DNA of 64,000 nt from Chaenocephalus aceratus (lineage: Eukaryota > Chordata > Actinopteri > Perciformes > Channichthyidae). A model generated the notes under the pieces. That model saw only the letters and a list, made by a program, of their open reading frames with translations, was not told the origin of the DNA and made no database searches. Positions 20,539 through 28,000 of this stretch are shown here, piece after piece (positions within the stretch are counted from its first letter, which is position 1; the number at the start of each line of letters is the position of its first letter). The stretch spans positions 43,511,771 to 43,575,770 of the forward strand of contig CM043789.1 in NCBI GenBank assembly GCA_023974075.1, written 5' to 3'. Made by a program: the position numbers and the translations under genes.

Positions 20539-23098
20539 GCTAGTGGATCGCCGGAGCTGTTAGATTAACATTAACATGCTTATTGTACTTCTGAGTGTAA
20601 TGCCTTGCGGCCTGTAGCACCTTCCTCTTGATGGACCAGGAAAGGAGTGAACAGAGGGTCGAGTTGTCGATTCTTGTTCTGTGACTATCTAGTTGCGAGC
20701 GCTACTAAAGAGACGCGCTACCATGGAAACCAAACAATGGTGTAGCTGTAATAAAGTCCAAGTGGAAACAGTCCTGAATAAATCAGATTTTGTCAGAAAT
20801 CGGGAGAAATATGACCCCGGGAGGAAACCGGGGAGAGGGCTATGAAAATGGGAGTCTCCCGCGAAAATCAAGCAGCTGGTTCCTTTAGTCTGAATGTGTG
20901 TCTGGTGCGTGATCATTATTCTTTAGAGTCACTGCGTGCCTATTGATTGGAACACGATCCGTGTATCCATCACTTCCTGGTCTTCTCTAAAGAAGAGGGA
21001 CCAATGGAAACGTTGTCATGTTGCCGTTGGTCACCATGGAAACATTCATTAGCTAACAATGACATTATTGTTCTATTAATATAAAGGGAGGTCAGGTACT
21101 CTTTAAAGCAGCTGCTAGCTATGGGTACTTTCTACTGAAGTACACTTCAAAGCCTCTTTACTTTCACTTGAGTAAAGAAGTTTAGTCAGTACTTCTACTT
21201 TCACCAGAGTATTTTTAAACACGAGTCTCTGTACTTCTACTTGAGTAAAGCATGTGTACTTTTGCCATCTGCGCACAAGAGACTAAGCAAAATAAGTTTT
21301 GACTGATGTGACGTATATTTACCTTCCAGGGAGCAGCTTGGCGATCTCGGCCCAGCGGTTTCCCAGAAGGCAGTGGGCTTTGTAGATAATTAGATCCTCC
21401 TCTGCCGTCCATGATGATTTCTTCACGTTGGGGTTGAGGTGGTTGTGCCAGCGCTCTCTGCACTGCTTCCCCAGTCGGCCCTTCAGGTGCTTGGCTACCG
21501 TGGCCCACTGTTTGTTTCCGTACAGATTCACAAGCTCTATAACCTGAGGGGTGCGAATGCCAAGAACATTGTGAATTTAGATAGGAGGTGCCGGCTTCAA
21601 ATGGGCCACGCGGGTTTTTCTGCCGCCTCTTTCCGTACTCGACTCGGTGTCGTCGGTTATGTTTGAGAATGTTTACATTGTGCAAAAAACAATAATAACC
21701 GTAGCAATGGAACATGGTCGTACCTTCTCGTCTTCCTCTTTGGTCCACGGGCCTTTCACCAACTCTGGATCCAAGACCTTAAACCAGCGGTGCTGACACT
21801 GGGGTTCACTGTGGTTCTGAACAGGACAAAAGCAAGCTTTGAAACACTGACCGAGGCCCTAAAGCGTACAGTCAACACAGAACAGGACCATCAAACTCAC
21901 TGGTATGTAGTTGGCGATGTGTTTCCAGTCATTAGTGCCCATCTTCTGAACCAGCGCCTTGAGTTTGTCGTCCTGTAAAACAACAAAACATGTTTACACT
22001 GCCTGTCCTACAGAGACACCGTTTACTTTCACAGGGTCGGGAGATCTGGAGGCGACGTGTGAAATGTTGGGACAAGTCTGGACATTCACCTCCTCCTGGG
22101 TCCATTTCACCTTCACTTTCCCACCGTCTCCTCGCTCTGGCACGTCAGAATCGGTGTCTTGATGCATGGCTTCCTCACTCTCCTCTCTGAAGAGACACAA
22201 TCAGTGTTATGTGTGACAATAAAGCTGACAGTAGGAGCAGGAAGTAGCTCCTAACCTGCCCTGATGGTGGGGAGACTTGATTATCAGGTTTATTGCTATG
22301 GTAAGCCAGGGGTAGTAGAAGTACTCTGATTACTTCTTAAGTAGAAGTAGTACAAATATTAGTATTGTTGGGAAAATACTGAATGTACTCTTCAAATATC
22401 AGCTCACAAGTATTAAGAAATCATTTAAGTGCCAAAATGAAAAGTATGCTCAATGCAAAATGGCCATTTTATGCCCTAGATATTACAAAAATACTTTGTT
22501 AAAGTTATTGTTGCATTTATATGGGTTCATCACTTTAATTGTGCACTTGGTAAATGTGTGGTTAATTGGAAGTACTTGAATATAGTACTGGATAGCTTAA
22601 CCAATAATAGTTTATTACAATGTCTGTCGATTTATATTGTATATGAACAATCTAAATGGAGTAAAAATCACAACATGTAATTAAGTATGAAGTAGCAGGA
22701 CATACAAACCAAAAATACGAAGTAAAAATAAAAGTAAAATACTTCTAAGTAAACGACATTGTGACATTACAGCTACTGTGGTTAGCTAGCACTTGGCTGT
22801 GATCTAGTATGCAAACACTGTTATATAATGTCAGTACAGTATAAGAGATGTATTAGACTTATGTGATTTAACAGGTGGCATTAAATTAAATACTCCACCC
22901 TGTTTGCCGGGATTTTCCACGAAAAAGGCGGCATCCGTGAAGTACTCACAGGATCAAAAATGGAAACCTATGTCAACTTAATGTATGTCCTACTGTAATG
23001 TCATATTATAACACTAAGTGATACAATTAGTAATCATAGTGCTACTGTTGATCAGGAAAACTAAGATGCACTTCTTACCCGCGCTGCCACCGAGACAT
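346..23098 (-). CDS. mybl2: B-Myb transcription factor, spliced, complete
   Basis: Nuclear DNA-binding factor that joins the MuvB complex to activate G2/M genes (family knowledge). Coding exons in reading order: 23079-23098, 22090-22186, 21901-21972, 21724-21816, 21323-21543, 18611-18743, 15372-15431, 9364-9555, 8903-9175, 7404-7546, 5688-5787, 5493-5603, 5173-5280, 3008-3139, 346-474. All junctions keep phase and give 627 residues; human MYBL2 has 700. Three Myb repeats are visible, with Trp 35/55/74, 87/107/126 and 139/158/177. The middle carries many SP/TP sites and the B-Myb-like stretches GELIPISP, STPVK and RTPTPFKNAMEKYGPL. Exon 13 carries KKVRKSLALD. The last exon carries the MuvB-binding segment (WETVVCGKTKDQLF) and ends LILS. 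Exon 7 (15372-15431) rests on splice signals and phase only. Exon 14 (3008-3139) rests on the match LDQGFL to human LNQGFL. The exon 13 donor (GTCTCT) is weak and belongs to a minisatellite. Confidence 0.93.
539..1980. mobile_element. Inverted-repeat DNA element in mybl2 intron 14
   Basis: Ends are GAGGCCTGAACTACGAAGC at the left and GCTTCGTCGTACAGGCCTC at the right, an imperfect terminal inverted repeat. No transposase frame is visible. A second, AT-rich element (683-1131) sits inside it. Confidence 0.6.
683..1131. mobile_element. AT-rich hAT-like non-autonomous element nested in the previous one
   Basis: Starts TAGGGTTGCCAG and ends CTGGCATCCCTA, an inverted repeat of the TAGGG type seen in other hAT-like elements of this window. 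The flanks CCCCGGAG and CTCGGGAC could be a decayed 8-bp target duplication (5 of 8 match). Inside are AT dinucleotide tracts and a G run. Confidence 0.5.
2090..2353. mobile_element. Short inverted-repeat element (MITE)
   Basis: Arms around CCACACGGCAGCGTCGC (left) and GCGACGCTGCCGTGCGGAC (right) form a terminal inverted repeat with a GC-rich interior. No coding capacity. Confidence 0.55.
2385..2610. repeat. Dispersed repeat fragment, also at 58190-58350
   Basis: The tract containing GCAGCATAAAGACATGGCAT, AATAAACAATCC and AAATAGAAAT recurs in altered form at 58190-58350. I recognise a dispersed fish repeat but cannot name the family. Confidence 0.45.
3344..3727. mobile_element. MITE with 22-bp perfect terminal inverted repeats
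   Basis: Positions 3344-3365 and 3706-3727 are exact reverse complements, beginning GGGTGTTTCTCAATGTCGAG. It lies in mybl2 intron 13 and has no transposase frame. The 3-bp or TA-type target site is not clear. Confidence 0.75.
3806..4352 (-). mobile_element. MITE, truncated copy of the 50795-51391 element
   Basis: Starts TAGCCGCGTTCACACC and matches the 50795-51391 element read on the other strand, including the CTTCTTCTTCTTCT tract and the GAACCTAGTT region. Its far end is missing: where the complete copy continues into its terminal repeat, this one runs directly into the 37-bp minisatellite at 4353. Confidence 0.75.
4353..5172 (-). repeat. 37-bp minisatellite, about 22 copies, mybl2 intron 13
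   Basis: On the minus (mybl2 sense) strand the unit contains CATGTCTCTTCTACATCAAC followed by ATGTGTCCCCTCTTCTT. A GACGTGAAG variant (plus strand) fills about the first 270 bp; GACATGAAG fills most of the rest. The array ends exactly at the 3' edge of mybl2 exon 13 (5173). The same unit forms the cdc42 arrays. Confidence 0.95.
5930..6158 (+). repeat. Dispersed repeat 3' tail, second copy at 39000-39245
   Basis: Shares GATTGTTGTGCTTTTATTTA, the block GGAAACGGTATTTCGATCTC and an AT-rich end near ATAAAGTTTACTTTGA with 39000-39245. It looks like the 3' end of a retroelement; the family is not assigned. Confidence 0.5.
6290..7180. mobile_element. MITE copy A, carrying a nested SINE
   Basis: Ends around GCTTTTCCACTAGGCCC and AGTGGAAATGCGCCAT, an imperfect inverted repeat. 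The body matches 44200-44887 over hundreds of bases, for example TATGCTAAACTAGAGAGAGA. Copy A differs by an extra block at 6775-6955, a SINE. It lies in mybl2 intron 10. Confidence 0.7.
6775..6955 (+). mobile_element. tRNA-like SINE with 7-bp target duplication
   Basis: The element starts GGAGGCGTGTGGTGCAGTGG (A-box-like) and has GGTTCAAACCCC (B box). A 3' domain TAAGTCGCTTTGGATAAAAG precedes an A-rich tail. TGTCTAG flanks both sides (6768-6774 and 6956-6962). The same MITE at 44.2 kb has the empty site, reading TGTCTAGTTTCTG. Confidence 0.85.
7987..8640. repeat. 15-bp tandem repeat, about 43 copies
   Basis: The unit is GAGGACAGAGGGTCT with G/A variants. The period is a multiple of three, so both strands stay open (RTEGL or LRPSV pentapeptides). 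It lies in mybl2 intron 9, between the exons ending at 7546 and starting at 8903. I see no sign that it is translated. Confidence 0.95.
8645..8825 (+). repeat. Probable retroelement 3' tail
   Basis: Ends with GTGACAATAAAAGCCTTGAA and a short direct echo CCTTGAA, typical of a repeat tail. Related pieces (AGATTCAAGGC on the other strand) occur at 31668-31740 and 48763-48860. Confidence 0.4.
9940..10110 (+). repeat. Dispersed repeat fragment, also at 3195-3340
   Basis: Shares AAAGGTC.CCTAT, GGTCTCAGATAT, CCCTGTTTC or TCCTGTTTC, and AAAGTGCTGATT in the same order with 3195-3340. No coding content. Confidence 0.45.
10396..10625 (+). repeat. Dispersed repeat with GGGGGCATGCTCCCCC-like core, copy 1
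   Basis: About 225 bp nearly identical to 16673-16895: GGGTCAGGGGTGAAAAAGGT, a CATGCTCCCCCGGAAGAACA core, CATCAATCTGATGCATTTTG and TATTATGGCCTCCTTACT. A third, shorter copy lies inside the hAT insertion at 37215-37310. The link suggests internal sequence of a hAT-like family. Confidence 0.7.
11045..14800 (-). pseudogene. hAT-like transposase-derived gene, C-terminal part, several exons
   Basis: Exon-like blocks on the minus strand inside mybl2 intron 7: one ending at 14713 (KLKARLASAIYLTGFG), 14048-14322 (FVPHRWLSAYD), 12405-12527, 12204-12299, 11945-12034, 11762-11919, 11045-11657. Most junctions have consensus sites and keep phase. The last block has a hAT-style dimerisation region (SIFHGPRVESSFSLMNEV, then a VPTLNAIQTVKYTL helix) and ends in a Lys-rich tail. 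The gap between 11945 and 11919 is only 25 nt, too short for an intron and out of frame, so this copy is probably decayed. The N-terminal exons were not found. It could instead be a domesticated gene; transcripts would tell. Confidence 0.65.
14877..15013. repeat. Long inverted repeat (hairpin) near the hAT-like gene
   Basis: Outer arms GGTTCAGAGGCCGTAA and TTACGGCCTCTGAACC, plus inner arms GGAAGACGAGACCCAATCAC and GTGATTGGGTCTCGTCTTCC. The short centre is CGAGAGACTCTCTCA. An unpaired ACTCGTCACCC interrupts the right arm. Confidence 0.9.
15240..15340 (-). repeat. Dispersed element fragment related to the minisatellite's parent sequence
   Basis: On the minus strand it reads CATTATGCAAAATGCACTTT, then a CATCTTTTATACATAAAGATG tract and TGTGTCCCCGGTGTGTC. 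The order matches the left flank and first unit of the cdc42 minisatellite (ATTATGCAAAATCCACTT, then ACATCAACATGTGTCCCCTC). It holds a single copy of the stretch that is amplified elsewhere. Confidence 0.55.
15539..16355 (-). mobile_element. Deleted hAT (ZBED-like) transposon with 8-bp target duplication
   Basis: The element starts TAGGGATGTAACGATAC and ends ATATCGTTACATCCCTA. TTAAGCAC flanks both sides (15531-15538 and 16356-16363). Inside, the minus strand holds a C-terminal hAT dimerisation fragment (15797-16162). It lies in mybl2 intron 6, only 108 bp from exon 7. Confidence 0.88.
15797..16162 (-). pseudogene. hAT transposase C-terminal fragment
   Basis: Residues 55-121 of the open frame read like the hAT dimerisation domain: WWRDNAQFDPLLSPMAKAYL, PATSVPSKRVVSTAG and LIFLKDNL. 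The upstream catalytic part is absent, so it cannot encode an active enzyme. Confidence 0.85.
16673..16895 (+). repeat. Dispersed repeat with GGGGGCATGCTCCCCC core, copy 2
   Basis: Direct repeat of 10396-10625, same orientation, a few percent divergent. Because mybl2 exon 7 lies between the two copies they are unlikely to be the ends of one element. Confidence 0.7.
17185..17650. repeat. Dispersed TACTTNNACT-rich fish repeat
   Basis: A stretch built from AAGTACT, TTGAGATACTTGTACTTTA, CTACTTTACTCC-like words, of a kind very abundant in teleost genomes. Related copies lie at 22305-22760, 46497-46905 and 46910-47375. No family name is offered. Confidence 0.55.
17650..17940. repeat. Tandem repeat, unit about 33 bp, about 8 copies
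   Basis: The unit is close to CTGAGTACTTCTACTTTTAC plus TCAAGTACAAGAT. It is a local expansion of the end of the dispersed repeat just to the left. Confidence 0.85.
19150..19700. repeat. Tandem repeat, unit 37 bp, about 14 copies
   Basis: The unit is ACATGTTGAACTCAAATACC plus TGTACTTTCTACTTCTT, with ACATATTGAA variants; successive starts at 19326, 19363, 19400 and 19437 confirm the period. It is unrelated in sequence to the CATGTCTCTTC minisatellite. It lies in mybl2 intron 5. Confidence 0.92.
20451..20537. repeat. Homopolymer of 87 G
   Basis: An uninterrupted G run preceded by CAGCGC and followed by TGCTAGTGG, in mybl2 intron 5. The true length in the genome is uncertain because such runs are hard to sequence. 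Confidence 0.95.
20700..21260. repeat. Mixed dispersed-repeat remnants
   Basis: Contains GTCAGAAATCGGGAGAAATATGA-type and GGGAGTCTCCCGCGAAAATC-type words of a fish repeat that often carries a G-rich run, then a short TACTTCTACTTGAGTAAAG piece. I see no gene here. Confidence 0.35.
22305..22760. repeat. Dispersed AAGTACT-rich repeat, mybl2 intron 1
   Basis: Contains GTAGTAGAAGTACTCTGA, AATACTGAATGTACTCTTCA and AAGTAAAATACTTC words. It is the reverse orientation of the family at 17185 and 46497. Confidence 0.5.
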
Positions 23099-23860
23099 TT
23101 CCCTCTGTTTTTCTGTTGTTAACGATTTTTCCAGCAGCCGCTTCACGACATGTGCATTAATATTTCCCGATATATCCTCGTATTATTCTACGTGTTTGTT
23201 GTCTTTAAGGGGCTTCCAGTGTCGGTGGTTGGAGGCCCGGTACGGAGGTGTTTTGTTGGATGTACGGTTGTTGCTTGTGACCAGCTGGAGGAGAGGAGAG
23301 CCCGGGTTTTGAGATCCGCGCTCCTGGATTTCTATCTCCCGCCCTTCTCTATGGTAGAAGCCAGGCGATGACGTAGATGCGCAGTAGAGGTGCGCATAGG
23401 TTCGAGCCAGAAAATGGAACGCTTCCGGTGAGGAGCTTCAAAATAAAAGTGTGTCCGCCTTACAACAATACATGACATTATCCTGTCAATATACAAATAA
23501 AACAGTCCATGATGCAAACCTACTTGTATATATATTTTATGAAAATGTTAAACATTTAAATAAGTAATTAAAAGCCACAAGAACACTCGCTTTAGTTGGG
23601 AGCTTCAAAATAAAAGTGCGTACAAATATTTAATAAAAGATCAGAAGTGATTCTTTAAATCCTGATCATTCCCTGCCAAATTACATTTATTTCTGACCTG
23701 AAAAGCCTTTTAGCTGCAGTCTCTCTCTCTGTGACACCCTGCTGCTCTGATTGTCTCGCATTCCTCCCTGATGTCTGGCATTTTTTTTAAACTAGAACTT
23801 AAACTGATGCCTAGCCTACATGCCTGTGGTGAGGTCTAACACTCTGTGAGGAGGAAATAA
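23099..23860 (-). promoter_or_regulatory. Probable mybl2 promoter region
   Basis: The spacer between the mybl2 start and the plus-strand gene. CTCCCGCCC at 23336-23344 (GGGCGGGAG on the sense strand), about 240 bp upstream of the ATG, resembles an E2F/GC-box core, and mybl2 is a known E2F-type target. GGAGCTTCAAAATAAAAGTG recurs at 23432 and 23600. No other gene is seen here. The call is tentative. Confidence 0.3.
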
Positions 23861-24080
23861 CATGTCTGAGGAGCATGTAGAGTTTATATCAGAGGGAAGA
23901 AAGCTGCATTTCTGCTGCACATTGCAGAGGGTCGTTGTTAAATGTATCTGCACCAATCTGTATGCTCCCCTCCTCCCTCCAACTGATCACCTGTTAAGTC
24001 TCCAGCTGGGCCAATTAACAAGCTGCCTCCAGTTAAAACCCACCTGGAGCTCAGTTGACACTCACTGGCCCAAGGAAACA

Positions 24081-24856
24081 ATGGAAGAAGCTTCTGTAAT
24101 CAAAGGTAAGAAAACTGCTTTTTATTCTCAAGATACATTCTGATGAGATGATGAGATTCTAAATCAAACATTTCCTCCAAGATATGAACAGCTTCGAGTG
24201 TCCATCTCCACTGGAGCTGGACAGGGTGTTTTTGGGGGAACAGAGTGGGCTGTCTGCTTGGTCGCTGGATCTTTCAACGTCGAGGGCATCAAACGACACA
24301 CTTGCTGACGGATCTGACCCCCGGCTGTCCATCCCGGCTGCTCTCTGCCTCTCCTCGGACCCCGTGTCTCCCTCTCTGGCTCCGACCAACGCTCAAGAAG
24401 CTGACGGCTGTTACCTGGCCGTGCCTCTGCAGGGAAAGTCCTCCACTCCCTACGAGCTGCTTCTGAAGAAGAAGAAGAAACAGCTCGCTGCGTTGGACCA
24501 GTCGTACAGCGACCTCACTCTCTCTCGAATGTCCTGGGATGTGTCCGGTATTACACCTGGAAACAATAGTCCGAGACCCATCCTGGAGTGCAGTGCTCTG
24601 GAGGCAACATGGAGTCCAAAACCCCAACCTCCAGGAGCCGATGTCTCCCCCTGACGTGGCCCAGAAAGCCCTTCAGTGAACACACACTTGGTTTTATCTG
24701 CACATGGCCGTCTCTTCTGCTCCATTGAGGATTATGTGAAGGTAAGATGCTCAGTTTGGATAATAGCTTTTAATATTCATACAAATCCATGTTCAACTTT
24801 TCACATTCTTTCTTTTACAGGATCCATGTGTGTGGGGATTTAAAGATTACAATTAA
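24081..24856 (+). CDS. Small unrecognised spliced gene
   Basis: Exon 1 24081-24105 (MEEASVIK) joins exon 2 from 24182 through a 76-nt intron with good sites and phase 1. The product is Ser/Leu-rich, with STPYELLLKKKKKQLAALDQ and YSDLTLSRMSWDVS as the most protein-like blocks. Exon 2 meets TGA at 24652-24654, giving 165 residues. The same frame continues as SIEDYVK to a consensus donor at 24742 and joins 24821-24856 (DPCVWGFKDYN, stop). A GT-AG intron at 24548-24664 would remove the TGA in phase and give 167 residues; I favour that form. I do not recognise the family: no domain, signal peptide or membrane segment is visible. The in-frame ATG at 23862 would add 73 residues that look non-coding. 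Confidence 0.6.
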
Positions 24857-24879
24857 ATAAATGTATCCATGACTTTATT
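24856..24879. other. Facing poly(A) signals of two convergent genes
   Basis: AATAAA at 24856-24861 serves the plus-strand gene and shares its last stop-codon base. TTTATT at 24874-24879 is AATAAA on the minus strand, about 190 nt past the ift52 stop. The two signals are 12 nt apart. Confidence 0.6.
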
Positions 24880-25070
24880 TGCTTTGAAGTGTTTTTTTTC
24901 AAAATGAAATGCAGTGGAAAGTTATAAAAATATCTTTATACAATATCTTAACCACATCTGTACCTAGTTGATAGTCCACTACTAGTTCTGGTCCCCCTTT
25001 GTTCCTGAACTCATCAGCGTGGTCATGTGACGGGGTGTTGAAAGGCAGAGATGGAATATCTTGAATCCAA

Positions 25071-28000
25071 TCACGACGGAGGGAAAGGCGTGTCTGTGTC
25101 GGCATCGTGCTCCTGAAAGAGGGACATTCATTGTTAGACCAAAGCTTTCAGAGCATATACTTTAGGGTAAGAGTTTTAAAGTTCTCACCTGATTGAGTTT
25201 CTTGAACTCCACCACCTGGAAGAAAATGTGTTCCAGGATGTGCTTGGCATCCCTCTGCTCTTTGTCCAGCTTTGGAGTCACACCCAGAATTTCCCCGCAT
25301 TTCCGCACGTAGAATTCCAGGTCATCATCCGTACCTGTAAACAGAATCGGTTAATAGTCAGGGTGTACGCACGAGTCCTGAAGTCAAATTGAAGACCCTT
25401 TCCGAACCCTCATCGCCACTTCGAGTTCTAACCGGTTACCTTGGCAACAGACTTTCCCTCACATTGACTATATACAGTATTGATCGTCCTTCCTCCTTAT
25501 CTTCAAACCATTTGGACGCTAACTTGCATTTCCCCATAACGATGTTGCTTAGCAACCGGCGTAAACGGACCTCCTCGCTATCAAGCAGTGAGCGTGCGAC
25601 GTCCTGTTCAGATGACGTCAAACCCAACGGGATGCCATCAATAAACTACACAGAATCACACGACACACCTACGCCATGATTACATTCAGGCAGACTGTAG
25701 AACACAACCTCTCTGGACCATTCAGATACTTATGGAAAACAAGCTACAACATTTAACACCTTGGAAAATGCCCTTTAATACTTTAAGACCCCGCGGACAC
25801 CCCGATACCTGACGGATGTAACAGTCCTGTTTTTAATTGGAGTAAATAACTTGCATTTATTGGTGAGCTGTGCTAGGCGCACTTTCTCCGAAGAGAACGT
25901 TTCATCCAAGTCGAACAGGTCGAGCATCGGGGGAGGCAAGTCGCTTAAGGCAGGTGGAAAGACCTGGAGGACAAGAAAACACACACATTGTGGAACTCAT
26001 AACAATTCATTTCCCTTAAAGACACCTATTCTAAACCGTGAGACATCCAATTATTGTTCTATTAGAGCGGGTTTAGGTGCTATGAAAGAACGCAAAGCAA
26101 ACGGACCATATTCAGTGACTGTGCCTTTAACCCTCCCGTTGTCTTCGGGTCAAATCTGACCGATTTACTTTCATCAATCATAACTTTTTAGTTTTACATT
26201 CGATTGCATTCAGGCTTCATGATATCCTTCACAGGAGACATTTGAACATATGAAATTGCTGATCACCACTTTCATTGAATTTTGGATGATTTAGTCAACT
26301 TTGTAACACCCATGGTGTTCCCAGATAAAACACACAAACACACACAGCAATTTGATACATTTCCCGCTCTTATGTGCCCATCCCCCCACATGGATCACAT
26401 CTGGCACACGCAATACATGTTCAGTGTCTATTCTTTGTATATTTACTGCAGTGTTTCATGTGTACCAGTAGTCTGATACAATATTTACAGTTTGAAATGG
26501 TGTTCAAAGAAATGTGGTGATTAATGGTTTTGTGTTAATGCAATAGCAGTTAAAACAGGACCGGCTAAATTGGACCGAGAACACCAAGGGGGGGGGGGAA
26601 ACAGAGACGACAGGAGGGTTAAACAAACTTTCCACCTTAAGATTGTGAAGTCAAAACTAGCATTTTAGACAAAGGGTGAATACATTAAGAGAAGAATGTG
26701 TTCAATGAGCATTAACGCATGTACATCTGGTCTACTAGAACGACATTATGATCTAAAATCAGCATTACATTATAGCATAATACACAGCGGTGCAGTGTTG
26801 ACACTTTTGTAGGCCGAACAGGAAGTTCCAACCACAAAAAGCAAAGGGACCTTTCCATTTGCTTTTGTAATTTTGCAGATAATTGTTTTAACGCCACTTT
26901 TATATTTTTAGAAGAATAAATGCAATCGTAAAAAGTTAGAATACAAACATCACGGCATGGCTTTGTCACCATCGCCGAGCTAAAGGCATTTTACCGGTCT
27001 CATTCAAATGTCCGCTTCAAATCAATAACCCACTTGATAATCCAACCCAGTCTCACGGCATTTCGTGTTCACCAACACGAAATGCCGTGAGACTGGGTTG
27101 GATTATCAACTTTTAGCGACGGAACTGGAAGGGCTACAATGCCGACTCATGCCCGTGCCACTCGACATGCCTCCTTTTAATATTGCAGTTGTATGCGACT
27201 TAAGAATTGACCTGCATGTATGGAAGAAAGACATCCTAAACACCAAACCAGCAGGACCAAAACTCACAGCGGGTTGCAGCTGAGGCAGCGGCGTCTCAAA
27301 CTGCGGCGTGATCAGCTGAAGAGGCTCGTCTTTCACATTGAGCTGCTTGTAAGCACTGCGGAAAACATTAGCATTCTCTTAGGCTGTGACGGGAATGGAT
27401 AGCAAAGCTAGGACTGCCTTCTTTTGTGTATTTTGCATTCTCACCTGATGACTTGGGGTAAGGTGTCAGTTGACAAATTGAACAGAGACATATCAAAGAG
27501 CGAGGTGAAGTCCCGGGGGGTTTCATCGCCCTCCTGTAAACACACTCTGAGCTGATCTGACAAACACCCCGTGTCCGGCAGCATGGTGTAATCTGTGATC
27601 TAGGGGGTGGATGTCTTATTTTAATAAAAGACCATACAGGGATGCCATTCTCTTGTCACGTATACGGTACTTCCTCACCTCTGGGTCTTCTGCATCGATC
27701 TGATTCAGCTGGATATTATCGGCCATGAGCAACTGGAGCAAGACATCCTGGAAGGAAAGTAAGACGGGATATTGTCAGAAATATTTGACAGGTCCACAAG
27801 AGACCCTTCTAATTTGTTGCGTGACACAAATGATATTGAAATGTCTACGAAACTCACCATGATTTTACTGTTCTCCTCTTTGTCTATGTACTGGTCACTG
27901 AACATGTGGCAGGAACCCAACACTACCAGTTTGCCAGCCTCCTGAATAAGACACGAGACGTCTTTTAACATCATCTCACAAGTGGACATAATGCTTTAAG

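Noticed and set aside
23862..24080. Upstream in-frame ATG of the small gene
   Set aside because: The 73 added residues show no protein-like composition and the stretch reads like a 5' untranslated region.
24652..24654. TGA as a selenocysteine codon in the small gene
   Set aside because: No selenoprotein-like context or 3' hairpin could be seen; a simple intron explains the frame.
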